From NCBI GenBank assembly GCA_964628455.1, contig CAZVPD010000045.1:1-22720 (forward strand): a stretch of DNA of 22,720 nt, written 5' to 3'. The notes under the pieces were generated by a model. That model was not told where the DNA came from. It did no database searches and saw nothing but the letters and a program-made list of their open reading frames with translations. This document shows positions 1 to 7,046 of the stretch, piece after piece. The position numbers and the translations under genes are program-made. The DNA comes from JAQVWU01 sp964628455. GTDB taxonomy: Bacteria; Bacillota; Clostridia; Oscillospirales; CAG-272. Position 1 is the stretch's first letter. Each line of letters opens with the position of its first letter.

Positions 1-33
1 GTTTATCAGCGGGCTGCAGTGCGGGTCGGATAA
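1..33 (+). CDS. C-terminal end of an upstream gene (partial)
   Basis: Frame 1 is open from the first base and ends with TAA at 31-33, giving the residues VYQRAAVRVG. The next start codon follows only three bases later, so this is probably the 3' end of the preceding gene of the same operon. Since two ABC-2 permeases follow, an ABC ATP-binding subunit is the most likely identity, but ten residues cannot prove it; this is inference from context only. Confidence 0.4.
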   Translation, partial: VYQRAAVRVG

Positions 34-36
34 AAT

Positions 37-840
37 ATGAAAAAATATTTTTCTTTTTTTAAAATAAGATTTATAAACGGACTGCAGTATAGAGCGGCCG
101 CGTATGCGGGGATTGCCACGCAGTTTGCGTGGGGCTTCATGGAAATATTGGTATACAACGCATTCAGCCGCTCGAATCCCGCGGCGTTTCCGATGGAAAT
201 GAATCAGCTTACATCCTATATATGGATGCGTCAGGCGCTTCTGGGGCTGTTTATGTCATGGTATTTTGATTCTGCGCTGTTTGATATGATTTCTTCGGGC
301 AGCGTCGCGTATGAGTTATGCCGGCCTGCCGATATTTATGCGATGTGGTTTACAAAAAACATGGCGGCCCGCGCGTCACGCGCGGCATTAAGATGCCTGC
401 CAATACTGGCGGTCGCCGGCTTTCTGCCGGAAGGATACCGCATGCATCCCCCGGCGGGAACGGGCGCATTCTTTGTATTTCTCATTTCGGTAACCTCGGG
501 CGTATTCATAACGGTCGGGATGTCGATGCTTGTCTATACGACGGCGTTTTATACGATATCTCCGCTCGGGATGCGAATCGTGGCGACCAATATTATTGAA
601 TTTATGTCGGGCGCCCTGATTCCGCTGCCCTTTTTTCCCGAACCGATGTTCCGCGTACTTCAGCTTCTGCCCTTCGCATCGATGGAAAGCACGCCGTTTT
701 TAATTTACAGCGGCTTGCTCAGCGGCGGTGAAGCCGTAAGGGCGCTGCTTATCCAGTTTATATGGCTTGCCGTCATCATCGGTGGGGGAAAACTGTATAT
801 GGACCGTTCGCTGCGCCGCGTCGTCGTGCAGGGGGGATAG
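37..840 (+). CDS. ABC-2 type transporter permease (COG4587-like)
   Basis: A 267-residue integral membrane protein with about six hydrophobic segments, separated by short loops (for example around residues 25-45, 60-80, 115-130, 145-170, 190-215 and 235-255). The opening pattern, a short basic stretch followed by LQYRAAAYAG, and the middle segment SSGSVAYELCRPADIY are typical of ABC-2 permeases of the DUF990/COG4587 group, in which an E-L-x-R-P/K-P motif follows the second membrane segment. Such proteins pair with a second permease (here 990-1778) and an ATPase, usually encoded just upstream; the substrate is unknown. The ATG at 37 has no clear ribosome binding site and lies three bases after the upstream stop, which suggests translational coupling. 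The family call is good; the subunit assignment is from memory of the family. Confidence 0.8.
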   Translation: MKKYFSFFKIRFINGLQYRAAAYAGIATQFAWGFMEILVYNAFSRSNPAAFPMEMNQLTSYIWMRQALLGLFMSWYFDSALFDMISSGSVAYELCRPADIYAMWFTKNMAARASRAALRCLPILAVAGFLPEGYRMHPPAGTGAFFVFLISVTSGVFITVGMSMLVYTTAFYTISPLGMRIVATNIIEFMSGALIPLPFFPEPMFRVLQLLPFASMESTPFLIYSGLLSGGEAVRALLIQFIWLAVIIGGGKLYMDRSLRRVVVQGG

Positions 841-990
841 GCTGAAAGAGAATTCTTTCAGCCAAAGAAAAACGGCTGTCAAAAAAGAACGCACAGCGTT
901 CTTTAACACCCTCCTGCTGCCTGCTGCAGCACCGCACTTTTTCACTTTACAGAATTTTGTGTCTTTCCGTGCGAAGGACACGGAAAGACA
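840..990. repeat. Palindrome-rich spacer with three perfect hairpins
   Basis: The stretch between the two permease genes holds three perfect inverted repeats: arms 840-849 and 854-863 (GGCTGAAAGA/TCTTTCAGCC, 4-base loop), arms 884-892 and 896-904 (AAAGAACGC/GCGTTCTTT, 3-base loop), and arms 961-971 and 979-989 (GTCTTTCCGTG/CACGGAAAGAC, 7-base loop). A short CTGC-rich stretch with a CTGCAG palindrome lies between the second and third. Paired ABC-2 permease genes are normally adjacent or overlapping, so the spacer may be an inserted small repeat element of the MITE/REP kind. The second hairpin, read on the minus strand, is followed by a run of T and could act as a weak terminator there. No protein is supported in this stretch. 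Confidence 0.6.
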
Positions 991-992
991 TG
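960..992 (+). promoter_or_regulatory. RBS hairpin at the start of the second permease
   Basis: The third perfect 11-bp stem (961-971 with 979-989) extends by a T-A pair to base 990, the A of the ATG start codon. The only Shine-Dalgarno-like sequence, AAGGA at 974-978, lies in its 7-base loop, 11 bases before the ATG. In mRNA this would expose the ribosome binding site in a loop while holding the start codon at the stem base, so folding could set the translation rate. The hairpin is seen directly; the regulatory role is inference. Confidence 0.45.
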
Positions 993-1778
993 AGATATAG
1001 TATGCGGCTTTATTTTAAATATTTCGGTATGCATCTGCGTTCTGCCATGCAGTATAAAACATCGTTTGTCCTGACGGCAATCGGCCAGTTCATGACGTCT
1101 TTTTCCGTGTTTATCGGTATGGTTTTCATGTTCAGAAGGTTTGGTTCGGTAGGCGGTTATTCTTTTGAAGAGGTGCTGATCTGCTACGCGGCGGTACTGT
1201 TCGCCTTTACGGCGGCCGAATGCTTCTTCAGGGGATTTGACGCGTTTCCGTCCGTCATTTCAAACGGCGAGTTCGACCGCGCGATGGTCCGTCCGCGGCC
1301 GGTCATGTTTTTGGTGCTGTGTTCGCGCATCGAGTTCGCGCGCGCCGGCCGCTTTCTGCAGGCCGCCGTCATTCTGGCGTATGCCCTGCCGAAAAGCGGT
1401 ATCGCCTGGACACCGGCGAAGGCGCTGGCTCTGTTTCTGATGTGCGCCGGAGGGACCGCGCTTTTCGCCGGCCTGTTTATCGTCTATGCGTCTTTCTGCT
1501 TCTTTACGACCGAAGGCCTCGAGTTTATGAATATCTTCACGGACGGAGGCCGTGAACTGGGCAAATACCCGGTCGATATCTACGGCTCCGCCGTGCTGCG
1601 TTTTTATACGTTTGTCATACCGCTTGCCTGCGTGCAGTATTATCCGTTCCTGTATATCGCCGGACGAACGCAGTCGCTTTATTTCGCGCTTCTGCCCCTC
1701 GCGGGTTTCTTATTCCTGGTGCCCTGCACGGTATTCTGGCGTTACGGAGTGAAGCGCTACAGGTCGACGGGAAGCTGA
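990..1778 (+). CDS. ABC-2 type transporter permease (DUF990/COG3694-like)
   Basis: A 262-residue membrane protein with about six hydrophobic segments. The segment SNGEFDRAMVRPRPVMFLVLCSR matches the conserved G-x-(L/F)-D-x-x-(L/M)-(L/V)-(R/K)-P-x-P motif of the DUF990 family, and the C-terminal part FVIPLACVQYYPFLYIAGR matches the usual P-x-x-x-x-x-Y-P-x-x-Y-(L/I)-x-G end. It should form a heterodimeric channel with the permease at 37-840, driven by an ATPase encoded outside the window. I chose the ATG at 990; an upstream TTG at 957 lies within the spacer hairpin region and adds a non-family N-terminus, and the ATG at 1002 is also possible. The last 22 bases overlap the 3' end of the sirtuin gene on the other strand. 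Confidence 0.85.
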   Translation: MRYSMRLYFKYFGMHLRSAMQYKTSFVLTAIGQFMTSFSVFIGMVFMFRRFGSVGGYSFEEVLICYAAVLFAFTAAECFFRGFDAFPSVISNGEFDRAMVRPRPVMFLVLCSRIEFARAGRFLQAAVILAYALPKSGIAWTPAKALALFLMCAGGTALFAGLFIVYASFCFFTTEGLEFMNIFTDGGRELGKYPVDIYGSAVLRFYTFVIPLACVQYYPFLYIAGRTQSLYFALLPLAGFLFLVPCTVFWRYGVKRYRSTGS

Positions 1779-2494
1779 GCCGCAGCGGCAAGCACATCGC
1801 CTATGCTTTCCGTGAAAATCAGGTCCGCATCGCTGTCATAGGGGGTGGGCGATTTGTTGATGATGACAAGCCGGCCGCCCCTCAGGCGGCTGACGAGGCC
1901 CGCGGCCGGATAAACCGTCAGGGAGGTTCCCCCCACGATCAGCAGGCCGGCGGCCGATACCGCGTCCTCCGCTTTTTTAAATACCTCGCCGTCCAGCTGC
2001 TCGTCATACAGCACGACGTCCGGTTTTATGATCCCGCCGCAGGTGCAGTGCGGTATTCCCGTGTCTGCGAGTATGGTTTCGAGACCGTATTTTTTTTTGC
2101 ACCGTATGCAGTAGTTCCGCAGGCAGCTGCCGTGCAGCTCATACACGGCTTTTGAACCGGCTGCCGTGTGCAGCCCGTCGATATTCTGCGTGACGACCGC
2201 TTTTAACCTGCCCAGCTTTTCAAGCGATGCAAGCGCGGTGTGCGCTTTGTTCGGTTTTGCGTCCGGCCGGACCATCGCATTCCGGTAAAATTCGAAGAAT
2301 TCGGCGGTATCGCTTTCGAAAAAGCTGCGGCTCAGCATATATTCCGCGGGATGCCTGTATTTTTTTGTAAACAAACCGCCGGAAGACCTGAAATCGGGGA
2401 TGCCGCTTTCGGTCGAGACCCCCGCTCCGCCGAAAAAGACGGTGCTGCGGCTTTCGGCGACCCACTGCTTCAGAATCTTTATTTGATCGTTCAT
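1757..2494 (-). CDS. NAD-dependent protein deacylase, Sir2 family
   Basis: A 245-residue complete sirtuin. It removes acyl groups from lysines in proteins with consumption of NAD, in the cytoplasm. Seen in the sequence: the NAD-binding motif GAGVSTESGIPDFRS (residues 23-37), TQNIDGLH (102-109), the catalytic base in HGS (His121), a zinc site with Cys129, Cys132, Cys150 and Cys152, IKPDVVLYDE (156-165), and GGTSLTVYPAAGL (188-200). The second zinc pair is C-x-C, as in many bacterial class U/III enzymes. All key residues are kept, so it should be active. It is the last gene of a minus-strand operon: its ATG overlaps the stop of the phosphodiesterase gene by four bases (ATGA). Its 3' end overlaps the convergent permease gene by 22 bases. 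Deacetylase versus other deacylase preference cannot be told from sequence by eye. Confidence 0.95.
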   Translation of the reverse strand: MNDQIKILKQWVAESRSTVFFGGAGVSTESGIPDFRSSGGLFTKKYRHPAEYMLSRSFFESDTAEFFEFYRNAMVRPDAKPNKAHTALASLEKLGRLKAVVTQNIDGLHTAAGSKAVYELHGSCLRNYCIRCKKKYGLETILADTGIPHCTCGGIIKPDVVLYDEQLDGEVFKKAEDAVSAAGLLIVGGTSLTVYPAAGLVSRLRGGRLVIINKSPTPYDSDADLIFTESIGDVLAAAAQLPVDL

Positions 2495-3402
2495 CCTGTG
2501 ATCTCCCTGTAATCGGAAGGCGTGATGTAATCGCTGTAAAAACCGTCGGCTCCGTAACCGGCCATAAGGGCGAGGGAATCGGCTCTGTTTACCGTGTGCA
2601 CATAAACTTTTACACCCCGGCTGTGAAAGGTTTCGGCGAGCGACGGCGAAAAGCGTTCGGAAGAGACCGTCATCACTTCGATCCCGTTTTCTGCGCAGAA
2701 CAGCGCGATTTGTTCGTAATCCGGATCGGCCAGCTGGTAAAGAGTGAAGATGAAATTGCCGAAAGGGTGCACGCTTTTGACATACCCGAGCATTTCTTCG
2801 CTGTAGATCTGAATGATAAACCTTTCATACAGGGAGGGATCGGTCTTTTCAATGGCTTCGCACAGAAGCTCAAACTGCCGTTTGACGGTCTTTTCATCCG
2901 CGTTTTTGGTGTCCGTGATGAGATAAGCGTCCGGATGACTCGCAAGGAGACCGCAGAGCGCCGCTGCGTCCAGGTGCGTATACAGATATTTAATTTTCGA
3001 TTTCATGAAGGTTTCATGGTCCATGACGGGATTTTTGCCCGGGACCTGTTCGAGGTTGTAATAGGAGATCTGCTCGAAGTCATGACGGACGACCAGAAAA
3101 CCGTCCGAAGTCAGGGTAAAATCCGCTTCAAAGACGCGCTGCCCGGCTTCATAACTCTCGGTAAACGCTTCTTTCGAATTGGTTTCGGTCCGGCCCTCCA
3201 CCGTCCCGAGTGCGTGGGCGACCATGGCATGTTCGTCGTGCCACCGGCCGGAGGACGGTTCTATGAAGGCTTTGTTCGTTTCCGCCGGTGAAGTCCCGGC
3301 CGAAATATCACGCATTTCCGCGCAGCCGGACGACACCGGCAGACAGCAGAGCAGGACTGCCGCGCACAGTTTCCTAATACTTTTTTTTATACCGTCTGTC
3401 AT
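2491..3402 (-). CDS. Exported glycerophosphodiester phosphodiesterase-family protein
   Basis: A 303-residue protein of the PI-PLC-like phosphodiesterase fold. Such enzymes hydrolyse glycerophosphodiesters to glycerol 3-phosphate and an alcohol, with a metal bound at the mouth of a TIM barrel. Seen here: VAHALGTVEG (His63 region), TNSKEAF (74-80), the metal ligands in FEADFTL (Glu92, Asp94) and RHD (His107, Asp108). The usual N-terminal HRG is HALG, a variant I know from many Bacillota members, so activity is likely. The N-terminus is basic, then hydrophobic (KLCAAVLLCCLPVSSGC), a signal peptide; Cys27 could be a lipidation site, although the lipobox is weak (Ser at -3). The gene overlaps the large upstream gene by 29 bases and the downstream sirtuin gene by four, so all three are probably co-transcribed and translationally coupled. 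Confidence 0.85.
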   Translation of the reverse strand: MTDGIKKSIRKLCAAVLLCCLPVSSGCAEMRDISAGTSPAETNKAFIEPSSGRWHDEHAMVAHALGTVEGRTETNSKEAFTESYEAGQRVFEADFTLTSDGFLVVRHDFEQISYYNLEQVPGKNPVMDHETFMKSKIKYLYTHLDAAALCGLLASHPDAYLITDTKNADEKTVKRQFELLCEAIEKTDPSLYERFIIQIYSEEMLGYVKSVHPFGNFIFTLYQLADPDYEQIALFCAENGIEVMTVSSERFSPSLAETFHSRGVKVYVHTVNRADSLALMAGYGADGFYSDYITPSDYREITG

Positions 3403-6400
3403 GTTTTTTATTCTCTTCTTCGATTGTTTTCAGCCTGTTGCTGATGTTGATCGCCTCGATGATCAGCGCCGTCAGGATCACGCCTGCCGATATCCAGATA
3501 AGAAGCGTCTTTGCGGGGATACGGCCGGCGGACAGATAACGGTCGCGCTCTTCCCTGAATTTGTTTTCAAGAAAATCATTGTCATACCTGAGCGACGAAA
3601 CGGAAATCTCACCGATGACCAGCTTGGCGCCGCTCAGGTCGCCGCCGCCCGGATCACTGAGCCTGAGTGTGATGCCCGTGATATTTTTAAGAGCCGAAAA
3701 CTCCGACAGGTCGCACACGATAGAATGCCAGACGCCCCCGCGGAGGATTCCTCCGGATTCGAAAACAGCGTCAGGCGAGGTGACGGCGACGGTCAGAGTC
3801 AGCGTGCGCAGCGAAGAGGGGAGGTTGTCGGTATAAAGATCAAAAGACAGATATGGGGCGAATGAAAGGTCGCGCGTGTACCCGAAACCGCCTTTTATCG
3901 CCAGGAACGATTCGGAAGTCAGAGCTCCGAATTCCGTAAAAAGCATGTTCCTGTATCNNNNNNNNNNCCTTGAAGTCGTTGGGAGCGGTCATCGATACGA
4001 CGGATGAGGAGGGAGTCCAGTGCTTCAGATTTTCGGGGTCCTCAAAACCGAACAGCGGAACGGTGCCTGTCACCGCCCCGGGCAGATTGTCTGAAAACGT
4101 ATTTTCCTGCAGCAGCCGGCCCGCTTGTGTAATGCTGTGCGCAGATCCGGTCAGTTCTTTCCAGTCGGAAATACCGTAAATTTCCCTCGCAAATGCGGTG
4201 AATTCCTCTGAGCGGTCGGTGTCGATATATTTTAAGATTTTATAGAAATCAGTTCCGGATGCCCTGTAAGCCGGGTGGTCGGCCGGTATAAAGCCGCTGA
4301 CCGCCGAACAGGAATCAGAGGTGACGGTATAATAAGCAGCCGCATATTCCGCGGCCAGCAGGCCGGCGTTTTCTTCCCCGTAAATTCCGCCCGATGAAAT
4401 GAGAAGGACGCGCCGCGAAGAATTCTCATGCAGCAGCTTTTCGCGTCTGAGGTAACGGCAGAGAGAAGGCAGGCTGTTTACGGTAATATGACTTTGCAGA
4501 CCGGTTTCACCCGTGCTCCGGTCGGTAATGCCGCCGCTGTGGATCGGATACGGGTCGGCGGCGAGATGCCATGCGACGGCTCCTTCGCGCCGCAGCTGTT
4601 CGGCGATGATGTCGGTAAGGTCGCGGCCGCAGTAGGCGTAAGCGGGTCCGGTGTCAAGGCACTTGTCCCAGCTGCTGCCTGCGGAGACATAAACGGCGAC
4701 ACCGGAATTGACCGAACGTATCGTGTTATAAACAATGCGGAATGTACGGCAATAGCTGTCGGCAAAGTCGGCGAGTGTTTTTTTACCCATATTATAACGG
4801 ACATACGCGGAATCGATATTGCTTCCGACCGTTATACCGATGACATTTCCGCCGTATCCGTCCGTCATATAACGGCGGGCGAGAAAATCGCAGGCGGCGC
4901 GGAGAAGCGCGGTCCCCTCCTCCGTGTCCGTATTAAAAGCGTAGGATTCATTCAGCGTGCGTACGGCCGCGCCGGCGTGCATAAGAGGCGCCGAGTATTC
5001 GGATTTGGCGAATCCGTTCAGCGTCATCACAAAAACGACCGAAACGCCCGCTATATCATAATCGTTCATCTGCCTGTCAAGCTTTTCGATAAAAGCGGAA
5101 TTAAAAGAATATTCGATGTCCTCGAATGTGTATGAAATCGAACCGGACGGACCCGCGGGCAGTTCCGCCAGGTTCAGTTCCAGTGCGGTCTGCGAGACGT
5201 TTGCTTCCGCAAGTACGGAGGCGGACGCGGTCAGACCTTTGACGGAGACGGGACTGCCGGAAGAAAAGGCTGCGGTGATTTCGGGATTTGTGATATAATG
5301 CGGACTGTCAAGCATCACGGTCTGCTTCTTGTCTTTATTATAGATAACCGCTATGAATTTTGAATGGACGCGGCTTCCTGTTTTGTCCGACGAAGGTATC
5401 TCGAAGGAGAACTGAGCCGAAACACCGGCGGATGCTACGGGCATTGATTCACTGTCAAAAATATATTCGCTGCTCTGCCAGGGCTTCAGTTCGTAGAGCT
5501 CAATTCTCGAACCGGTATAGAGGGCGACTCCTTCGTCGGTCAGCGTGCCGGCTATAAAGATCTTTCGTCCCGCATCGGTCAGACGGCAGGTATTCACTTC
5601 TCCCCTGCTGCTGTAAAGATGCGCGTATTCACCCGGCAAAGGCGCGTAAAAAAGGACGGGGGTGATCGAATACAGGTCAACCTCTCCCTCCGACGCGCCG
5701 TTGAATATAAATTTGACCTGTGTCACGCCGCCCGGAGGAAGCGTGAAATAATAAGCCGTGATGTCGGCTCCCCCGTCCGCGGCGGCAGTCACAAACCCGT
5801 TGTCCGCATAGACCGGTGAAGTTTCGGTTGCGTACTGCATGGTCACTGCCGTACAGGAAGACCTGTTCGCCAGCCTGACGCGGATCGCGTTGGCTTCGGC
5901 AAAGCTTTCCGGATGCAGGGTCCTGCTTTCGATAAAGCACTCGGACGCCGGTGTCGACGAGATCGAGACGCCGATTTTCATGGGGTCGTAGGTATAGGAA
6001 AGGCTGCTTTCTCCGCCGTAAACGAGGTAGCTGTCCGACAGGAACAGGACGGAACGGGCAAGATAGCGGTCCCGTGAAGCGGCAAGGCAGTCGATCCTGA
6101 AGCTGTATGCATAATTGACGGCATCCGGATAGGCATGCTGGACGCCGATCCGGATGCCGGTGATTTCAGAGCGTCCTTCAACTGCCGAAATGTCGGCAAA
6201 CACACCGTTCCAGCTTTCGGGCGTCAGATAGGAAACCGCGCTGAAAACGACGTTTCCGGCGGAATAAAGCGAAAGCAGTATTTTTGTTTTTGCCTCTGAA
6301 AGGTAAGGAACGCTGACGGCGCAGAAAAAAGCGGCGTATCCGGAAAGGTCGATCGGTTCGGACGGGGTATATTCGGCATATCGCCACAGGGATGCGCCGG

Positions 6401-6719
6401 TATTGCTTCCCGCTGCTTCAACGCATCTTGCGCCTTCCATCGGGTCGAAGGGATAATCGGGAAAAGAAGCCGCCGATGAGACCGAGTCCGTGTTTTGCGA
6501 CGCGGACCACAAAGTTTCGGACGCATAGGTGTCAAGGGTATCGATGATGTCGATTTTCCCGGCAAGAAGAGGCATGGCGGTATCCGCAACGACGGTTAAG
6601 CGGGGCAGATCTTCCCCTGCGGGAGCAGCCGTCTCTCCGGCGGCAAAACAAAATATCCGGAGCGGTCCCGTAAACAGCGTAAGGAGCAGCAGTACGGCAG
6701 TTAGTTTTCTTTCAGGCAT
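3374..6719 (-). CDS. Large exported membrane-anchored protein with DUF5722-like domain, interrupted by a gap
   Basis: About 1,110 residues in two pieces, 6719-3968 and 3957-3374, separated by ten Ns. An N-terminal signal peptide (about 1-27) is followed by beta-rich regions, one resembling a galactose-binding/CBM-like fold (about 60-215). Residues about 480-860 resemble DUF5722, a TIM-barrel glycoside-hydrolase-like family: RYNMGKKTLADFADSYCRTFRIVYNTIRSV in the middle (641-670), AYCGRDLTDII (695-705), AWHLAADPYP (716-725), and a late segment with EYAAAYYTV (791-799). A further CBM-like domain spans the gap. The C-terminus has a membrane helix (TLLIWISAGVILTALIIEAI) and a basic tail, so the bulk lies outside the cell. 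The positions where I recall catalytic glutamates (GNE, EQG) read GSN (632-634) and SGG (776-778), so it may bind rather than cut glycans. First gene of the operon with the phosphodiesterase and sirtuin. Confidence 0.7.
3958..3967. other. Assembly gap (ten Ns)
   Basis: Ten unknown bases inside the DUF5722-like gene. The reading frame before and after differs: the downstream piece is open through YRNMLFTEFGAL from the first known base, but in another phase if exactly ten bases are assumed. A true gap of a multiple of three bases would restore one continuous frame, so the apparent frameshift is most simply a placeholder-length artefact. Confidence 0.95.
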
Positions 6720-6868
6720 TTCGGTTCCCCAGTCTGCAGATATAGGTTCGGCCGGTCGGATTTTGCGGATTTATATCGGGCAGGCAAAAAACAGGACCGG
6801 TCATATAAGACAGGTTCGTTCGGCAATAAACCGGAATAAAAACATCCGGTTCAAAGAAGGCATGATCT

Positions 6869-6877
6869 ATTATAGCA
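6869..6877 (-). promoter_or_regulatory. Extended -10 promoter for the DUF5722-phosphodiesterase-sirtuin operon
   Basis: Read on the minus strand, 6877-6869 is TGCTATAAT, a perfect extended -10 element. A -35 box at the usual distance is poor (ATGTTT at 6897-6892), which is usual for extended -10 promoters. Transcription would start near 6862, leaving a leader of roughly 140 bases before the ATG at 6719. The rest of the 6720-7046 spacer holds the small tandem repeat at 6925-6948 and the terminator of the neighbouring surface-protein gene; I see no gene in it. Confidence 0.5.
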
Positions 6878-6924
6878 TAAAGTGCGAAAAAAAACATCCC
6901 CGGCAAAAATATATCGGAATATAG

Positions 6925-6948
6925 TAATACAATAATACAGTAATACAG
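6925..6948. repeat. Three tandem 8-bp repeats
   Basis: TAATACAA (6925-6932), TAATACAG (6933-6940) and TAATACAG (6941-6948) follow each other directly, and a partial fourth copy (TAAG) follows. They sit about 30 bases upstream of where a -35 region of the operon promoter at 6869-6877 would be. They could be a protein binding array or simple slippage sequence; nothing in the sequence decides it. Confidence 0.6.
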
Positions 6949-7005
6949 TAAGAGGCATATATCATCATATCATCCTGCCGCCGTTAAAAAATCCGGAGCT
7001 GCTGC

Positions 7006-7038
7006 GGAATAAAGAAAGAGCGGCGGGGATCCGCCGTT
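7006..7038 (-). terminator. Probable rho-independent terminator of the beta-helix protein gene
   Basis: Eight bases after the stop codon, on the minus strand, a GC-rich hairpin (arms 7036-7031 and 7026-7021, CGGCGG/CCGCCG, 4-base loop, extended by A-T and G-T pairs) is followed by the pyrimidine run CTCTTTCTTTATT. The T tract is interrupted, so termination may be partial. Confidence 0.6.
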
Positions 7039-7046
7039 CTGCTCTC

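Noticed and set aside
767..1000. Small open frames on both strands across the spacer of the two permease genes
   Set aside because: They run through perfect hairpins, and overlap known genes; no coding evidence beyond absence of stops.
2596..3291. Plus-strand open frame of 231 codons opposite the phosphodiesterase gene
   Set aside because: The minus-strand product has a signal peptide and all metal-binding motifs; the plus-strand one has none and no start signal.
3840..3957. Continuation of the large minus-strand protein through the Ns in the original phase
   Set aside because: After the gap that phase gives a basic, non-family tail and soon stops, whereas the other phase continues a CBM-like domain and ends in a membrane helix.
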